A stretch of DNA of 64,000 nucleotides from Allodiplogaster sudhausi. Lineage: Eukaryota; Nematoda; Chromadorea; Rhabditida; Diplogasteridae. The notes beneath the pieces are model-generated. The model ran no database searches, was not told where the DNA came from, and saw only the letters and a program-made list of their open reading frames with translations. The stretch lies in assembly GCA_945643635.1 (NCBI GenBank), contig CALZFC010000010.1, forward strand, positions 2,128,001 to 2,192,000. Direction: 5' to 3'. Below, one piece after another: positions 24,373-34,760 of this stretch; position 1 is the stretch's first letter; every line of letters starts with the position of its first letter. The translations under genes were made by a program, and so were the position numbers.

Positions 24373-24851
24373 TTAGTGTTGCTTCTTCCTACAGGAGCAT
24401 CCCACGGTGCGATGCGCCTTTCCTCCGGTCGGCTGGCACAGCAGCGTGTTGCAGCCAACGCAGACAACGACCGATTGGGCGTGGCTGAAAAAAATTATGT
24501 ATAAGTTACTATCATTTCATTTTCTAAGTTAAAAAAAATCAAATTAACAATACATCTATGTCCACTAAAGATCTTTTTAGAAAGAGAATAAGAAATACGC
24601 AGTTTAATTATCTATATAAAATGTGTGTATGCTGACATACCTAAAAAAAAAAGAAATGAAAGACCCCAACAAATGGAAGCTTTCCATTTAAATGGGCTGG
24701 CTATGAACCTGAAGACGGTGGTGATCTTGTAGCAGCCGGGGCACTTGACGTCCATGAAGAAGGAGTTCGGGTGCTGGACGAGGCGCTTGAGCTTGCAGCG
24801 CTCGTGCTCCTTAACCGGGCCCGGATGCAGAATGTCGCGTGCAAGCGGCAT
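24373..24851 (-). CDS. rps-27: Small ribosomal subunit protein eS27 (RPS27)
   Basis: Two exons, 24,851-24,709 and 24,484-24,373, join in frame (split Ser codon) to give 84 residues, the usual length. It reads [30 protein letters not shown], then the zinc-binding [11 protein letters not shown] with the second cysteine pair [11 protein letters not shown], and ends CRKKQH and TAA. The protein is a structural part of the 40S subunit. Every zinc-ligand cysteine is present and no stop interrupts it. Because it has an intron it is not a processed copy. It sits among ubiquitin fragments inside the large insertion, so it may be a relocated extra copy, or the insertion may be less simple than it looks. 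The CKLKRLVQ stretch is nematode-like. Confidence 0.93.
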
Positions 24852-24889
24852 CTTTCAGTGAACTTCCAGTCGAGCTGCTGCAAAAGGAA

Positions 24890-24924
24890 CAAAATTGGGC
24901 CATCCTCCAGCTGCTTGAATATAA
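24890..24924 (-). pseudogene. Second ubiquitin exon remnant
   Basis: On minus, AAGCAGCTGGAGGATGG gives KQLEDG, the start of the same ubiquitin exon seen at 24,154, but it decays at once. The neighbouring intron sequence (25,953-26,110, after removing the hAT element) is a diverged copy of 24,157-24,340. A tandem duplication of this ubiquitin intron is therefore visible. Confidence 0.6.
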
Positions 24925-24932
24925 GGAGTCAA

Positions 24933-25944
24933 CAGAGGTGTAAATGTGCCGGCCCGGCCCGGCCCGGCCGGCCCGCGGGCCGGGCCGGCCCAATTTCCCA
25001 AGGGCCCGGGCCGGGCCGGGCCGGGCCCAAGAAAAGTTGGGCCGGCCCGTAGGCCCGATTGGGCCCGATAGAAATAATAATGGAAATTTTGAAGCGGGCG
25101 AATTCGAACATTTGCAGTGCGCACTTGCCCGGAGTGCGTACAAGTGTATGCTGCGGAAGGAGGACGACGGAGTCATCTCGAAATTCCATCGAATGGCGAC
25201 GCTGCTACATCCCAAGAGAAGGCAGCTGCGCAACCTTGCAACTGAATCTGAACGACGGGAGATTATCTTGTCCCTGAAGGACTTTGTTCGTGAGCTAGAA
25301 GGTAGAGATGCTGGTGGGAGTCAGCCGAAACCCCGAAGCTTCCAAGAACGGACTTTGATGATCTGGAAGTCTCTGGGGAAGATGTTGTATCTGAAGTTGA
25401 CTCTTACCTCAGCGCAACTTTTAGCTTCCGCGATAAGGCTGGCAACAGCCATGACAACCCCTTGCTTGCTTGGAGAGAACGTGCATCTGATTTCAAACTG
25501 CTCTCTCGTGTTATCTGCCAGTTGTTCTCCATTCCCGCATCCACAGCTTCGGCTGAGAGATCATTCTCGGATCTCAGAAATCTTGTCCCCGAGAGAAGAG
25601 AGACTATTGGTGCTGACACTGTTTTCTCCTCACTTGTCATCCGTTCCTTGCTCAAGTTCGATCAAACTCTTAATGCTGGTTAATGTTTTTTCGTGCAACG
25701 CTCTGATCATTTCTCTTGTAATTTGACTTTATCATTGAACTAATAAAGTAGAACTGTTAAACTGAATAAAATTTTGCACGGCACTATACATAGTAGGAAT
25801 TTTTGAAAATCGGGCTCAAACGGGCCCGCGGGCCGGGCCGGGCCGGGCCGGGCAAAAAATTCCAGGGCCCGGAAATTTCCGGCCGCTTCAAAACTCCCAG
25901 AGGTGTAAACGGGCCCAAAAATTTTGGGCCCGTTTACACCTCTG
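24933..25944 (+). mobile_element. hAT element 1, non-autonomous
   Basis: The ends are CAGAGGTGTAAA and its inverse TTTACACCTCTG. The flanks are an exact 8-bp duplication GGAGTCAA (24,925-24,932 and 25,945-25,952), the hAT signature. GC-rich GGCCCGGCCC arrays lie just inside both ends (24,950-25,070 and 25,820-25,890). Between them is the C-terminal part of a transposase. At 1,012 bp it is too short to be autonomous. Confidence 0.95.
25150..25682 (+). pseudogene. hAT transposase C-terminal remnant
   Basis: One frame gives FHRMATLLHPKRRQLRNL. After a frameshift near 25,310 another gives NPLLAWRERASDFKLLSR, then FSIPASTASAERSFS and the end LKFDQTLNAG (stop 25,680-25,682). The ASTASAERSFS block is the hAT dimerisation domain. 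The BED finger and most of the catalytic RNase H-like core are missing. Confidence 0.85.
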
Positions 25945-25948
25945 GGAG
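25894..25948. repeat. 55-bp palindrome at the hAT 3' end
   Basis: The last 50 bp of element 1 form the right arm of a nearly perfect palindrome. The left arm is an inverted copy of the element end plus the first bases of the flanking target sequence (ACTCC, the inverse of GGAGT). Confidence 0.9.
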
Positions 25949-26339
25949 TCAATCAATACTCATTCAATTACATTTAACATCGATTATAAACGAAAATTCC
26001 ATATTTCTTTATGCAGCTTATTCTTTCGTAATGAAGGCGAGGAGAGAAAGACCCCCTCCGAGATGTATACTTTCAAATGAACATCACAAAATTTCTACCA
26101 ATTTCCTCGGCTGAATGTGCCTGTTAAAATTTTTTGGCAACACTACCTCACCCGATCTTGAAAAAAAGGAATACAACAGTTTCGCATTTGTACATTTATG
26201 TCTTTGAAAGGAAAAATAAAATTGAAGAAATCTAAAGCAGAAAACCCATATTTCTAGTATACACAAATGAACAGCGCACCATTGCGAGTACCCTTATCTC
26301 TGCCAGGTATATCCAATAGAAAAGAAAGTCAAGACAAAC

Positions 26340-26445
26340 CCGCGAAGACGAGTCACTGCTCGTTGGCGGGATGCCCTCGCGGCGGCCACCATCCAGTTCA
26401 TCAAGCGCCACGGTGCGCTCGGACTTCACGCAGATCTGCATAAAA
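26340..26445 (-). pseudogene. Degenerate ubiquitin N-terminal exon
   Basis: After a TTATGCAG-like acceptor, the minus strand reads MQICVKSERTVALDE and then GGRREGIPP. This parallels [12 protein letters not shown] and the KEGIPP of ubiquitin with internal loss. It lies upstream, in the same orientation as the KQLEDG/KQLEEG exons, so it is plausibly the first half of the same duplicated gene. Divergence is high. Confidence 0.45.
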
Positions 26446-26449
26446 AAAT

Positions 26450-27390
26450 GCCGAATCAAAGTGATAAAGAGGACTTTTTTCTACCAAATTCAAGTGTTAT
26501 AAGATCATACAAAGCGGACAAGGGGCAATAATTTGAGAACTCAGGGGCATAGCCCCGAACAGTGTAAATTGAATTAGCAACAAAAAAGAATAAAAACCAA
26601 AACATTCAATCACAAACAAACCCCAGATGTAGGCCCTCGCGTCCCGTGACGCCGGCGAAGGCGCTCTCCGACGGCTAACACAATGTCGCCACTAAAAGTA
26701 GCTTATGATATCAATATCATTGAATAATTACATTAAAATGCTTTTTATTAAGCGGAACAACGAAAAACAAAAAAAAGAAAGAAGAAAACGCGTCCAAACT
26801 CGTATGAAAGCCGAGCAAGCTCAGACTGAGTATCGCGCAATGCATTTCTGGTGATGCGCAGTGAGCGCAAGAGCGCGAATTTTGAATTGGTATTTTACGA
26901 AGCTTTACTCAGCTTGCGTTGTGACGTGTAAATATTTCATTTGAAATGCCGTTTTTCATAGTTTTGTTTTAAGAAGTTTGATTTGGCCACTTATTTCATT
27001 ACAGGGTGCCAGTCTCCGTGTAGTGAGTCGAGTCATCTCGTTCTGTACTGAGTCTCGGCGTCAATTGTGCCTCGCGTCTCCTCTCTTTAGAACAGGTTTC
27101 TGTACTCCGCATATGTTATGATTCACTTACAATTAAATCTAGATATTTTAGTGATATCCTGTTTCTACGCGTAATGATATAAAAGGTGTGCTCGTTTAGG
27201 AGTTCACTCATTTTTGATGTAATTTTGCGTTTTATTTTAAGCTTACTAGGAATGTCAACTCGAGCTCATTTAAAAAATCTATTGCCCTCAAATTTTTTCT
27301 TCGTTGTTTCCCGAATTAAAGCCCAATGATTGATAATTGAAAAAAGGCTCCTGAAGTTATTTTTATTCTCAAGTTCTTATGCAGATTTAT
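26450..27390. other. Low-information region before the exon-like array
   Basis: The interval 26,620-26,695 has a short GC-rich patch that might be a decayed minus-strand exon. The interval 27,000-27,140 is moderately GC-rich and could be a promoter or leader for the plus-strand units that follow. I see no intact gene. Confidence 0.35.
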
Positions 27391-28450
27391 TTCGGTAAGC
27401 ATTCTTGCTTTCAGGAGTGCGTTGCCTTTTCGCTCTCTTTGTGGTCGCTAGGACATCGACATTCCCCTAAAGGTAACGCTGCATCATATTTATGTTTATG
27501 AATATTTAATATATTTCATATTTACCCGAATTCCAAGCCCAATGTTGATAATATAGAAAAAAATAAGGCGCGTGAAGTTGGAAGAGGCTTTTCAGATCTT
27601 GTGCACCGAAGTTAATTTGTCATTAGTTTGTTTTAATTTTGGAGTTAGATATTCACTTATTGTTAGATAGATTTAGATATGTTCCTTACACCCAAATTTC
27701 ACGTGTCTCTTTTCATTTTTCTGGAATTCAAGCCCTAACCTCTGATTTCGGTAATCCTTCTTTTCATTCAGCAGTGAAGCGTCTTCGCTTCTTCAGCGTC
27801 AGGAAGCAAGTGACATGTAAAAGGTACGCTGAGTGATGTTTATGGTTTTGTATGTTATAATTTTTGTGCTTAGCTAAATGAGCGTTGGTTTTTTTTTATA
27901 TTCTTTCTTCTTTTTCATAATTGACCGTTACATTTAAAAGAAGTTTATTTTTCGTAATATTTTAGTTGTGTTTTTTACATTGTTTCTGGAATACAATTCC
28001 TAATCATTCATAATTTAAAAAAGTTACCTGAAGTAAGTTTTAATCTAATAACATTCATTTGCCCTTGAAATGTAGGTCGACTAGTTTCTTTTTCTGCCCC
28101 TGAAGGTCAAGCTGCCGGGCGACGTGATAGTGGAAGAGGCTATCGCGAGCTACGACTTGGTGCTCGAGGCGGCCCCTGCCGCGGCGCGAATCTGTCTCCA
28201 GGACACTTAAGAAGAAAGGTCACATTAAAAAATCTCATTTTATTCTAAATTCTTCCTGATTTTGTGTGGGTGTTTGAAGGGAAAGGATTATTCTTTTGGC
28301 CTATGCTGTTCTGTGATGGGTTCACTCAGCCTAATTTTTTTGTAATTACTGAAGTACAATACCGTATGCCAAATTTGTTTTATCTTTATAAGTACTGTAA
28401 GTTCGTGGAGTTGCAGAGAAGTCATTGACGTTATTTTTGCTTGGGTACTT

Positions 28451-28526
<76 letters not shown>

Positions 28527-29125
28527 TAATTTTTTTTATTTTAAGAGCTAAACTGGCGTAGTGTAGCACTTCATTTTTAATTTCGATGTACATTCTAACA
28601 GCGGGTGTGAAAAAATTACCGCCGTAAATATATTTTTAAGTGAATAGTTGTAGAATATACTGTCAGTCAGTGAGAAGTTTTTAATCTTATATTCCTAAAC
28701 AGGTTACGGTAAGCTTTGCTTGCTTTCAGGACTGTGGTGTCATCTCCTTGTCCTCGTCAAGTGACATACGCATTCTTCTTAAGGTACGCAGCATGGTGTT
28801 TCTGTTTTCGAATATATTAATGTACTTATTTTTCTTTTTAATCGATATCAAATAGTGACAACCGTTTGATGGATTGAAGTGGTTCCTCAAGCATCTTTTT
28901 CTTAGATATGTCCCGTGCACGCGAAGTACTCCTTTCATATTTAACAGAATTCCAAGCCCCAGTGTTTCATATTTGAAAAAGATTAAGGCACCTGAAGTTG
29001 AATGGTTTTTTAATTTGGTTTTTTTTAAATCGTTTTTGGTAATCATTGTTTACTTTCAGGAGTAAGCTGCCATTTCTTCAGCCGCGTCACGCAACAAGTG
29101 GATGACAGACCTAAAAGGTACGGAA
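27300..29125 (+). repeat. Tandem array of exon-like units
   Basis: Four strong units lie at 27,415-27,472, 27,772-27,823, 28,730-28,783 and 29,060-29,117. Each is 52-58 bp, GC-richer than its surroundings, preceded by a TTTCAG-like acceptor and followed by AAG and GTACG or GTAACG. A weaker one starts at 28,078. The intervening sequence also repeats: GAATTCCAAGCCC-like, then a run of A with CACCTGAAGTT-like. Frames are not conserved, so they look like duplicated untranslated leader exons. They lie upstream, in the same orientation, as the transposase-like gene at 29,617. Confidence 0.75.
28453..28527. repeat. (TA)n microsatellite
   Basis: A nearly pure TA run of about 75 bp, interrupted once by TG. 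Confidence 0.95.
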
Positions 29126-29616
29126 TCATGTTTGTATTTTTTTTATTCCTCTTTAATGAAATTAATTCTATATTTTATTTTAAGAGTACTAAACTAATCT
29201 TACATTTAATTTTGAGTTTGTTAGAAGTCTTACACATTTTTACTATGTGTATGATTTTTTTATATGAATACATTTGAACACAAATTGTGGTCTGTTTATG
29301 AACAAATATTCTTTTTTTCGTTTTCTTTTTCTAATTTACAGTATTTATCAGCAGAAGCTATGATTTCTGTTTAATTTGAAACAGAATTTTTTATTCCGAG
29401 GTGAAGACCTGTTCAAAGCTATTTTTATGGGAAATTAATATGTGCCCAGTCAAGGTTAAAGAATGGCAGTGTATTTGATTATGTATGTGTTCATCGCATA
29501 GGCTTGGTCAGATATAATATAACACAAAACTTCTAGAAACTCATTAATTATTGAGTAACTACGCAATGAATTAAAGGAAATTAATATTAAAAAGAAATAA
29601 ATATAGCCATGCACAG

Positions 29617-32383
29617 ATGCGTTGTGAAGTAGAAGATTGCGACTTCTCCTCCAACCGTGAGGAGGACCTTCGATCCCATTTTAATGAAGAGCATCGGGGC
29701 GTAAGGCATTTAGTCTACCGGTGCTTCGAGTGCACAGATCTAGAACCATTCACGAGGCGTGACAACCTTCTTCGCCATCGGCGAAACTTCCATTCCGCTG
29801 GTTAGAATTGTGGTGTCGAAAATGCAACAATCAATATAAATCACCACTTTAGCTCCTCCACCCAACAACCACGACTCGGACAATGACGACTTTCGTGTTG
29901 ACAACGTGGAAGAGGCCATGGAAGTGGATGAGGACGAGGTGTTGGATCAAGTAGGCAGGGCAGATGAGGACAGTTGCGAGGAGGACTCACGTGTGCCTTC
30001 TTCTGATGAAGAAGACGGTGAAGCGGAGGATTCATTGGCAGATAGAGTGGCGACTTTCATTCTCTCCTTGGCGGCAGCTCCGACGATTCGAGAGTGCGAC
30101 GTCGATGGCGTTGTCGAGATGCTCTGCGATGTCATAGTGCAAGCAAGAGAGCTCTCCGAACCGGCCTGCGTTCTCGCTCTCCAACAAGTGAAGAAACTGC
30201 GAACAGCCGCAGGAAGGAGAAGGACTATGGGCGAGACGAGCGGCTACGTCCCGCCGAGCGAGCTGAGGATTTGCAGCTACACAGACGTCATCAGGCGCAG
30301 AGACGGCACGGTGTCCAGGGTTGACAAAGAGTGCAAACTCTATGTCTGCAGCCTGCGCCAGTTACTGTGCTCCGCCTGTGACCACGTCGATGTCCAGCGG
30401 TTGCTCCAGCTCAAGTCAGCCGACTCTCCAACCGTGCTCGCATCACCATTGGACGGCGAGAGGCATCGGGAGGCAACAGCAGATGCTGCAAACAAGCAGC
30501 TGCTGCCTCTCGTTGCCTACTGGGACGACGTGGCGCCTGCCAACAACTTGCACCAGGCGTCATCAGTGCAGGCAGTGATGTGCATGTACTTCACTCTCGC
30601 TGGCCTGCCGTCGTGCGTGTCCTCGTCCCAGCGTTTCAAGTGAGTGCAAGGGGATATTTACAGGGAGATTTTGATTCGTTCAGGTACCTGTTCGCCATTG
30701 CGAACGCCCACAACAACAAGGCCATGTCTTTTCGACCACTGTTGGAGCAGTTCAAGGTATATTTGTTACATTATGTAGAAATGACCGGGCAGCAAAAGTG
30801 CTGGGAACGATGTCAATTCGCTTATTTAGTTCGAGATCAACGAACTGCACGAGTCTGGGATTGAAGTCAAGTGGAAAGGCAATCTCACCAAGTTCTACTC
30901 TTACCTGCTCACTTTTGCGGTTGACAACCTCGGGCAGAATGAAGCGAGGCAGATCAAGGTGATAAGGAGCTTGAAATACTCTGTAATCCTTTCAAATCAC
31001 ATGTTTAGGCTTGCTTCTCGAACGGCTTCCCCTGTCGCATCTGCACGAAACCGGTGACGATGTTCGGGAGCGTCTTCAACGAAGCGCAGTGCACGCTGCG
31101 TGGAATGCAATGGTTTGTTCATGATAACATTCAAATAGTTCGCCGAGACTACCGTACAACACTCTTTACATTGTAGGTATCGGACGGCTCAGCCGAACCA
31201 CGAGGGCTACATTGGCGACTCTCCGCTCAATCGAATCGCACTCTACCTCGTCTCGGCGGATCCGCACGTTGACGTGGCTCATGACGTTAGTTTCTTATTA
31301 GTAAAAAAGTTATACTATTATCCTGGCAGCCTTTCAGGTGTACGAAGGAGAGGGGAAGCGGCTTGTTGGCATCTACATCCGAGCCCTCGTCCGAGCAGGC
31401 CGCACGATTGACGAGATCAACAAGCGCATCGACGCCAAGCGCATGGACCCAACGACAACCCCAATCGGCCCGGCGAACTCCCGCCGAACATCGCCTTCGG
31501 CAAGCCGGCGGGGTCACAGAAGGCCTGCCAAGTCCTTCTCCTTCTGCGCTTGCTGCCCTTCCTCTACCCACTCTCAGAGGTCAAGGAGGACACCATTCGG
31601 AGGCTCTTCGCCACTTTCCACGACCTCATCATGCTCGTCCAGTCACTTTGGCTGACTCAGCAGGACTGCGACAGAATAGAGACTTTGAGCGAGGAGTACG
31701 TGAAGCTGGCGCACGAATCAGTTGCCCAAGACATCCCCCCTGTCAACTCTGCCAAGGCGACTCCTTCGCGTCCGACGTTTAAGACACACGTGCTCATCCA
31801 CTACGCTCGCTCCGCTCGTACTCTCGGACCGCCCTCACTCCTCTCGACCCTCCCGTTTGAGCAACTGCACGCCGCTGTCAAACGGCGGTCATACGTGACG
31901 CGGAACTTCAACAATGTTCCGCTCACTATGGCCGCCCAGATTCAGCGGAGTCAGTGGAACAAGCGACAGGAGCGGGTCTCTGACACAGTTGTCGGAGCCA
32001 CAACGTACGTCCACCACTCTTCCTTCACACCAGTCCTGTCGTCACTTTTTGCCGGGAGCGATTCCCTGACCGTCTCAAAGTGGATCGAGCACTTCGGAAC
32101 CAGATACAGGAGTGGCGACATGGTCATCCTACCTCACCATGCATCGAACCTGCTACTTGCCCGAATCGAGAGCATCGTACTTGTTGGATCGGAATGGCGG
32201 CTTGCAGTAAGATTGTCGTCTGCACCAACCGAGAACAGCGACCGAAGAGCTCTCCAATTCCGCATCACTGCCGACGCTGCCATCATCGACTTTGGGGATC
32301 TTCTACATCCACTTCCGCTCGACGGGTACGCGGTGGGTGCAGATTACTTCGTTGCGCCCTTACTCATCATTAGTGAGCTTTAG
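29617..32383 (+). CDS. Zinc-finger transposase-like protein, one frameshift
   Basis: Exons lie at 29,617-29,800, 29,853-30,639, 30,684-30,756, 30,830-30,958, 31,009-31,112, 31,177-31,285 and 31,338-32,383, and their phases match. The N-terminus has two C2H2 fingers (CEVEDC with HFNEEH; CFEC with HRRNFH). An acidic stretch follows, then LLPLVAYWDDVAPANNLHQ, NGFPCRICTK and VFNEAQCTLR. The C-terminal part has FKTHVLIHYARSARTLGPP, LPFEQLHAAVKRR and TRNFNNVPLTMA. This order resembles animal proteins related to EnSpm/CACTA TNP2 and DUF4218-type transposases; that assignment is from memory of the family, and the ends of a transposon were not found. One 1-nt frameshift lies between 31,338 and 31,445. 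Otherwise 2.7 kb is open, so the loss is recent or an assembly error. Confidence 0.7.
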
Positions 32384-32529
32384 TTATGCTTTTTAAAGAT
32401 CATTTTCAGATACTTTTTTTATATTCTGGCTAATATAATAATTCATTAGTATCTGTATGTTGATGAGACTTTGATTCGTAATCAAACTCTCATCAAAAAA
32501 TACAATTTGATGTATAACTTTGTTTACAG

Positions 32530-33154
32530 AAGGTCTATAAGCAACGCGAAAGAGGCGGAGTGGCTGCTGCCTCGGGGGGGGGGGGAATGCTTTCGACAAG
32601 AAGAGATCAGCCAATGACATCAGGGAGGGGCACGAGAGGATAGCAGAGGAGAAGGTCTGAATTTTCTAAGCGAACTGTTTTCACTACCCAAGGTCAATTA
32701 CATTCTGTTTCATTCTTCTCAGGAGCCGATTGGAAATATGGGAGTTTCGAGTGCGAGCGCAGGACGGCCAGTGAATACGGAGGGGGCAGACATCAGCTGG
32801 AAAGCGGAGCGGGCCCGCAGATGGTTAGAAGGGGAAATCAGAATCGAGATTATCTGGTAATGTTTTATTAGTCTTGATTCGGTTTGCGAGTGTATGTTAA
32901 AAAGAAACGGACAAGGTTTTTGTTTCTTCAACCAAATTACTTTGACAGATTTAGAGCTCAATATTAAAGATTCTTTATATTGTTGGGAAGACAGCGTAAT
33001 TACTTTAAAACCCATTTAGAATACTCGAGAAGACGAGCTGGCGATGGTGGAGAAGCTGACGAAGATCGCAGTGGGGGCCGGCCTGTCTGCGAAGGACTTC
33101 AGCTGTCCAATGTGGAAGGCCACCATTGCTCCGTCCACTTACAGGTGCAACAGG
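32530..33154 (+). pseudogene. Unrecognised exon series
   Basis: Splice-bounded exon candidates: 32,530-32,653 (KKRSANDIREGHERIAEE after a 12-G run), 32,723 to about 32,825 (SSASAGRPVNTEGADISWK) and 33,020-33,154 (EDELAMVEKLTKIAVGAGL, FSCPMWKATIAPSTYRCNR). Codon use and GC content look coding. The G run makes the first frame uncertain. I do not recognise the protein. They precede the F-box fragment on the same strand but do not look like its N-terminus. Confidence 0.4.
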
Positions 33155-33481
33155 TATTCTTTGTGCGAAGTTTCACTCCTTCTGGTTCATTTATATACTT
33201 TATACTTTATGTACGGCCATGGCACGTGTTTAGAATTAGCATGGTGTAAATAGAAAGATGAAACAAAGATAGATAAAACTAAAATCATGATGTCACAGGG
33301 AGTGCACGATTAGAATCTCTATACCATCGTGATTTTGTGACCGTAAATAAAGTATAAATTGTAAGTATAAAGTGTATTTTCATTGATTATCAGTTATATT
33401 GCACCATTCTGAAAAGAGGATGTACATATAATAGAATGTATTTGAGAATTATATTTGTATTTAATCTTTGTCTCTTTGCAG

Positions 33482-34705
33482 GCGCGAAGGGCCTCTGCGC
33501 ATGCGAGGGAGTCTTCACTGCCTGGAGACACGCCAGTGCAATCGGGCAGCTCTGGCGCAAGCTCATCGAGGGGAAAGTACGCGTGGACGACATGTGGAAG
33601 GGGCTCAGCGAGAAGAGGCAGTGGTGCGGCCGTGGCTTATCCTTTTTTAGTTATTGATGTGAAATAGATCGCATTCATAGTAAAAACCCGAAAGATACGT
33701 TTTTCCTGCTTATTTTGAGTCATTCCTAAGTATGTTTTTTTTCTCGCTAACATATCTTTGCTTTAAAAGTAGAAAGAGCATGACTTCTTGCAGGAAGAAG
33801 TACTTAATGGTTGGACGCGAGCAACCGGCGCAAATGTTTTTTGAGGTTAGTCAAAGTTTTCACTCCATCTACAGGTTTCTGTTTTGATATTCATTTATCG
33901 ATTTTCTTTTTAGCTTTGTCGTTGAAAAGCTAGTTTTTCATTACCTGATACTCTGGCTAGCATACTACATTCCAAGCTTGCAAGACATGTTGTCCCAGTT
34001 TCAGTAGTTGTTTTTTTATAAAGATGGATACAAATAAGTTGACGGTAATATTTGACTTGACCTTTCCTTTCCAGGACACTGTATCCGATGATTGTGGCAG
34101 ATATTGACAAGATTGACACGAACTGGCGGAATGGCCGCTACTTCCTCAAGAGAATCAACTGCCGCAGCGAGAAAAAGCAAAGGTTCGTATCTGTTGGTGT
34201 ACGGTAGCAACAGTATATTATGACGCTTTTCTATTGCTTATTGATTTCGTTGACTTCGTTTATGATGGTCACAACTCCTTGAGAGTTGAGACCGCATACG
34301 AGTTTCTCAAAATGCTTTAAAATGTTAATGAATACTATTTTGGGAGGTAGAGCAAATCGCGCGACTCTGGAGTGCATGAAGGTGCTTACTGGCCACACGG
34401 GGTCGGTGCTCTGTCTACAGTATGACGAGAAGGTCATCATCTCCGGATTCAGCGATGCGACCGTAAGGGTACTGAAGCTTGTTTTTTTTTAAATTACACA
34501 AGTCATATTTGAACTGATTCTTGGTTGATCAGCAGAATAAGGACTTACCAATTCGAGTGTTTGGGAATGCAGCATTAATAAACGACGCAGGGGAAATTTA
34601 TTGACCTGCCCCTATCATAGTATATATTCTTTAAAAAAAGGAGTAAATGAAGAAGTAATTGAAGGTGTGGGTCGTGAAGACGGGCGTGTGTCTGATTATT
34701 CAGTT
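33482..34705 (+). pseudogene. beta-TrCP/LIN-23-type F-box/WD40 fragment
   Basis: Exon 33,482-33,623 gives the second half of an F-box (LWRKLIEGKVRVDDMWKGL, SEKRQW). Exon 33,794-33,845 continues KKYLMVGREQPAQMFFE. Exon 34,075-34,182 reads [19 protein letters not shown] and INCRSEKKQ only in a shifted frame. The exon ending 34,462 gives [19 protein letters not shown] and [10 protein letters not shown], the second WD40 blade. A trace VWVVKTGVCL follows near 34,664-34,700. This order matches beta-TrCP, the SCF ubiquitin-ligase receptor for phosphodegrons. The N-terminus, first blade and blades 3-7 are absent, so it is non-functional. Confidence 0.85.
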
Positions 34706-34760
34706 TATTCAGCAGTAGAATTTTTTTAAACAAATACTAAAAAAAGAATGGTTTCTTCAG

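Noticed and set aside
24030..24851. A ubiquitin-RPS27 fusion gene like ubiquitin-eS31
   Set aside because: RPS27 has its own ATG and stop, and the ubiquitin pieces lie on both sides of it with no in-frame join.
24944..25726. A 260-codon frame spanning hAT element 1
   Set aside because: Its first part translates the GC-rich array (GPGRAGP-like) and its end is out of frame with the conserved transposase block.
29617..32383. Calling the zinc-finger gene a hAT transposase
   Set aside because: It lacks the hAT dimerisation block and BED finger; the middle and end resemble a different transposase type.
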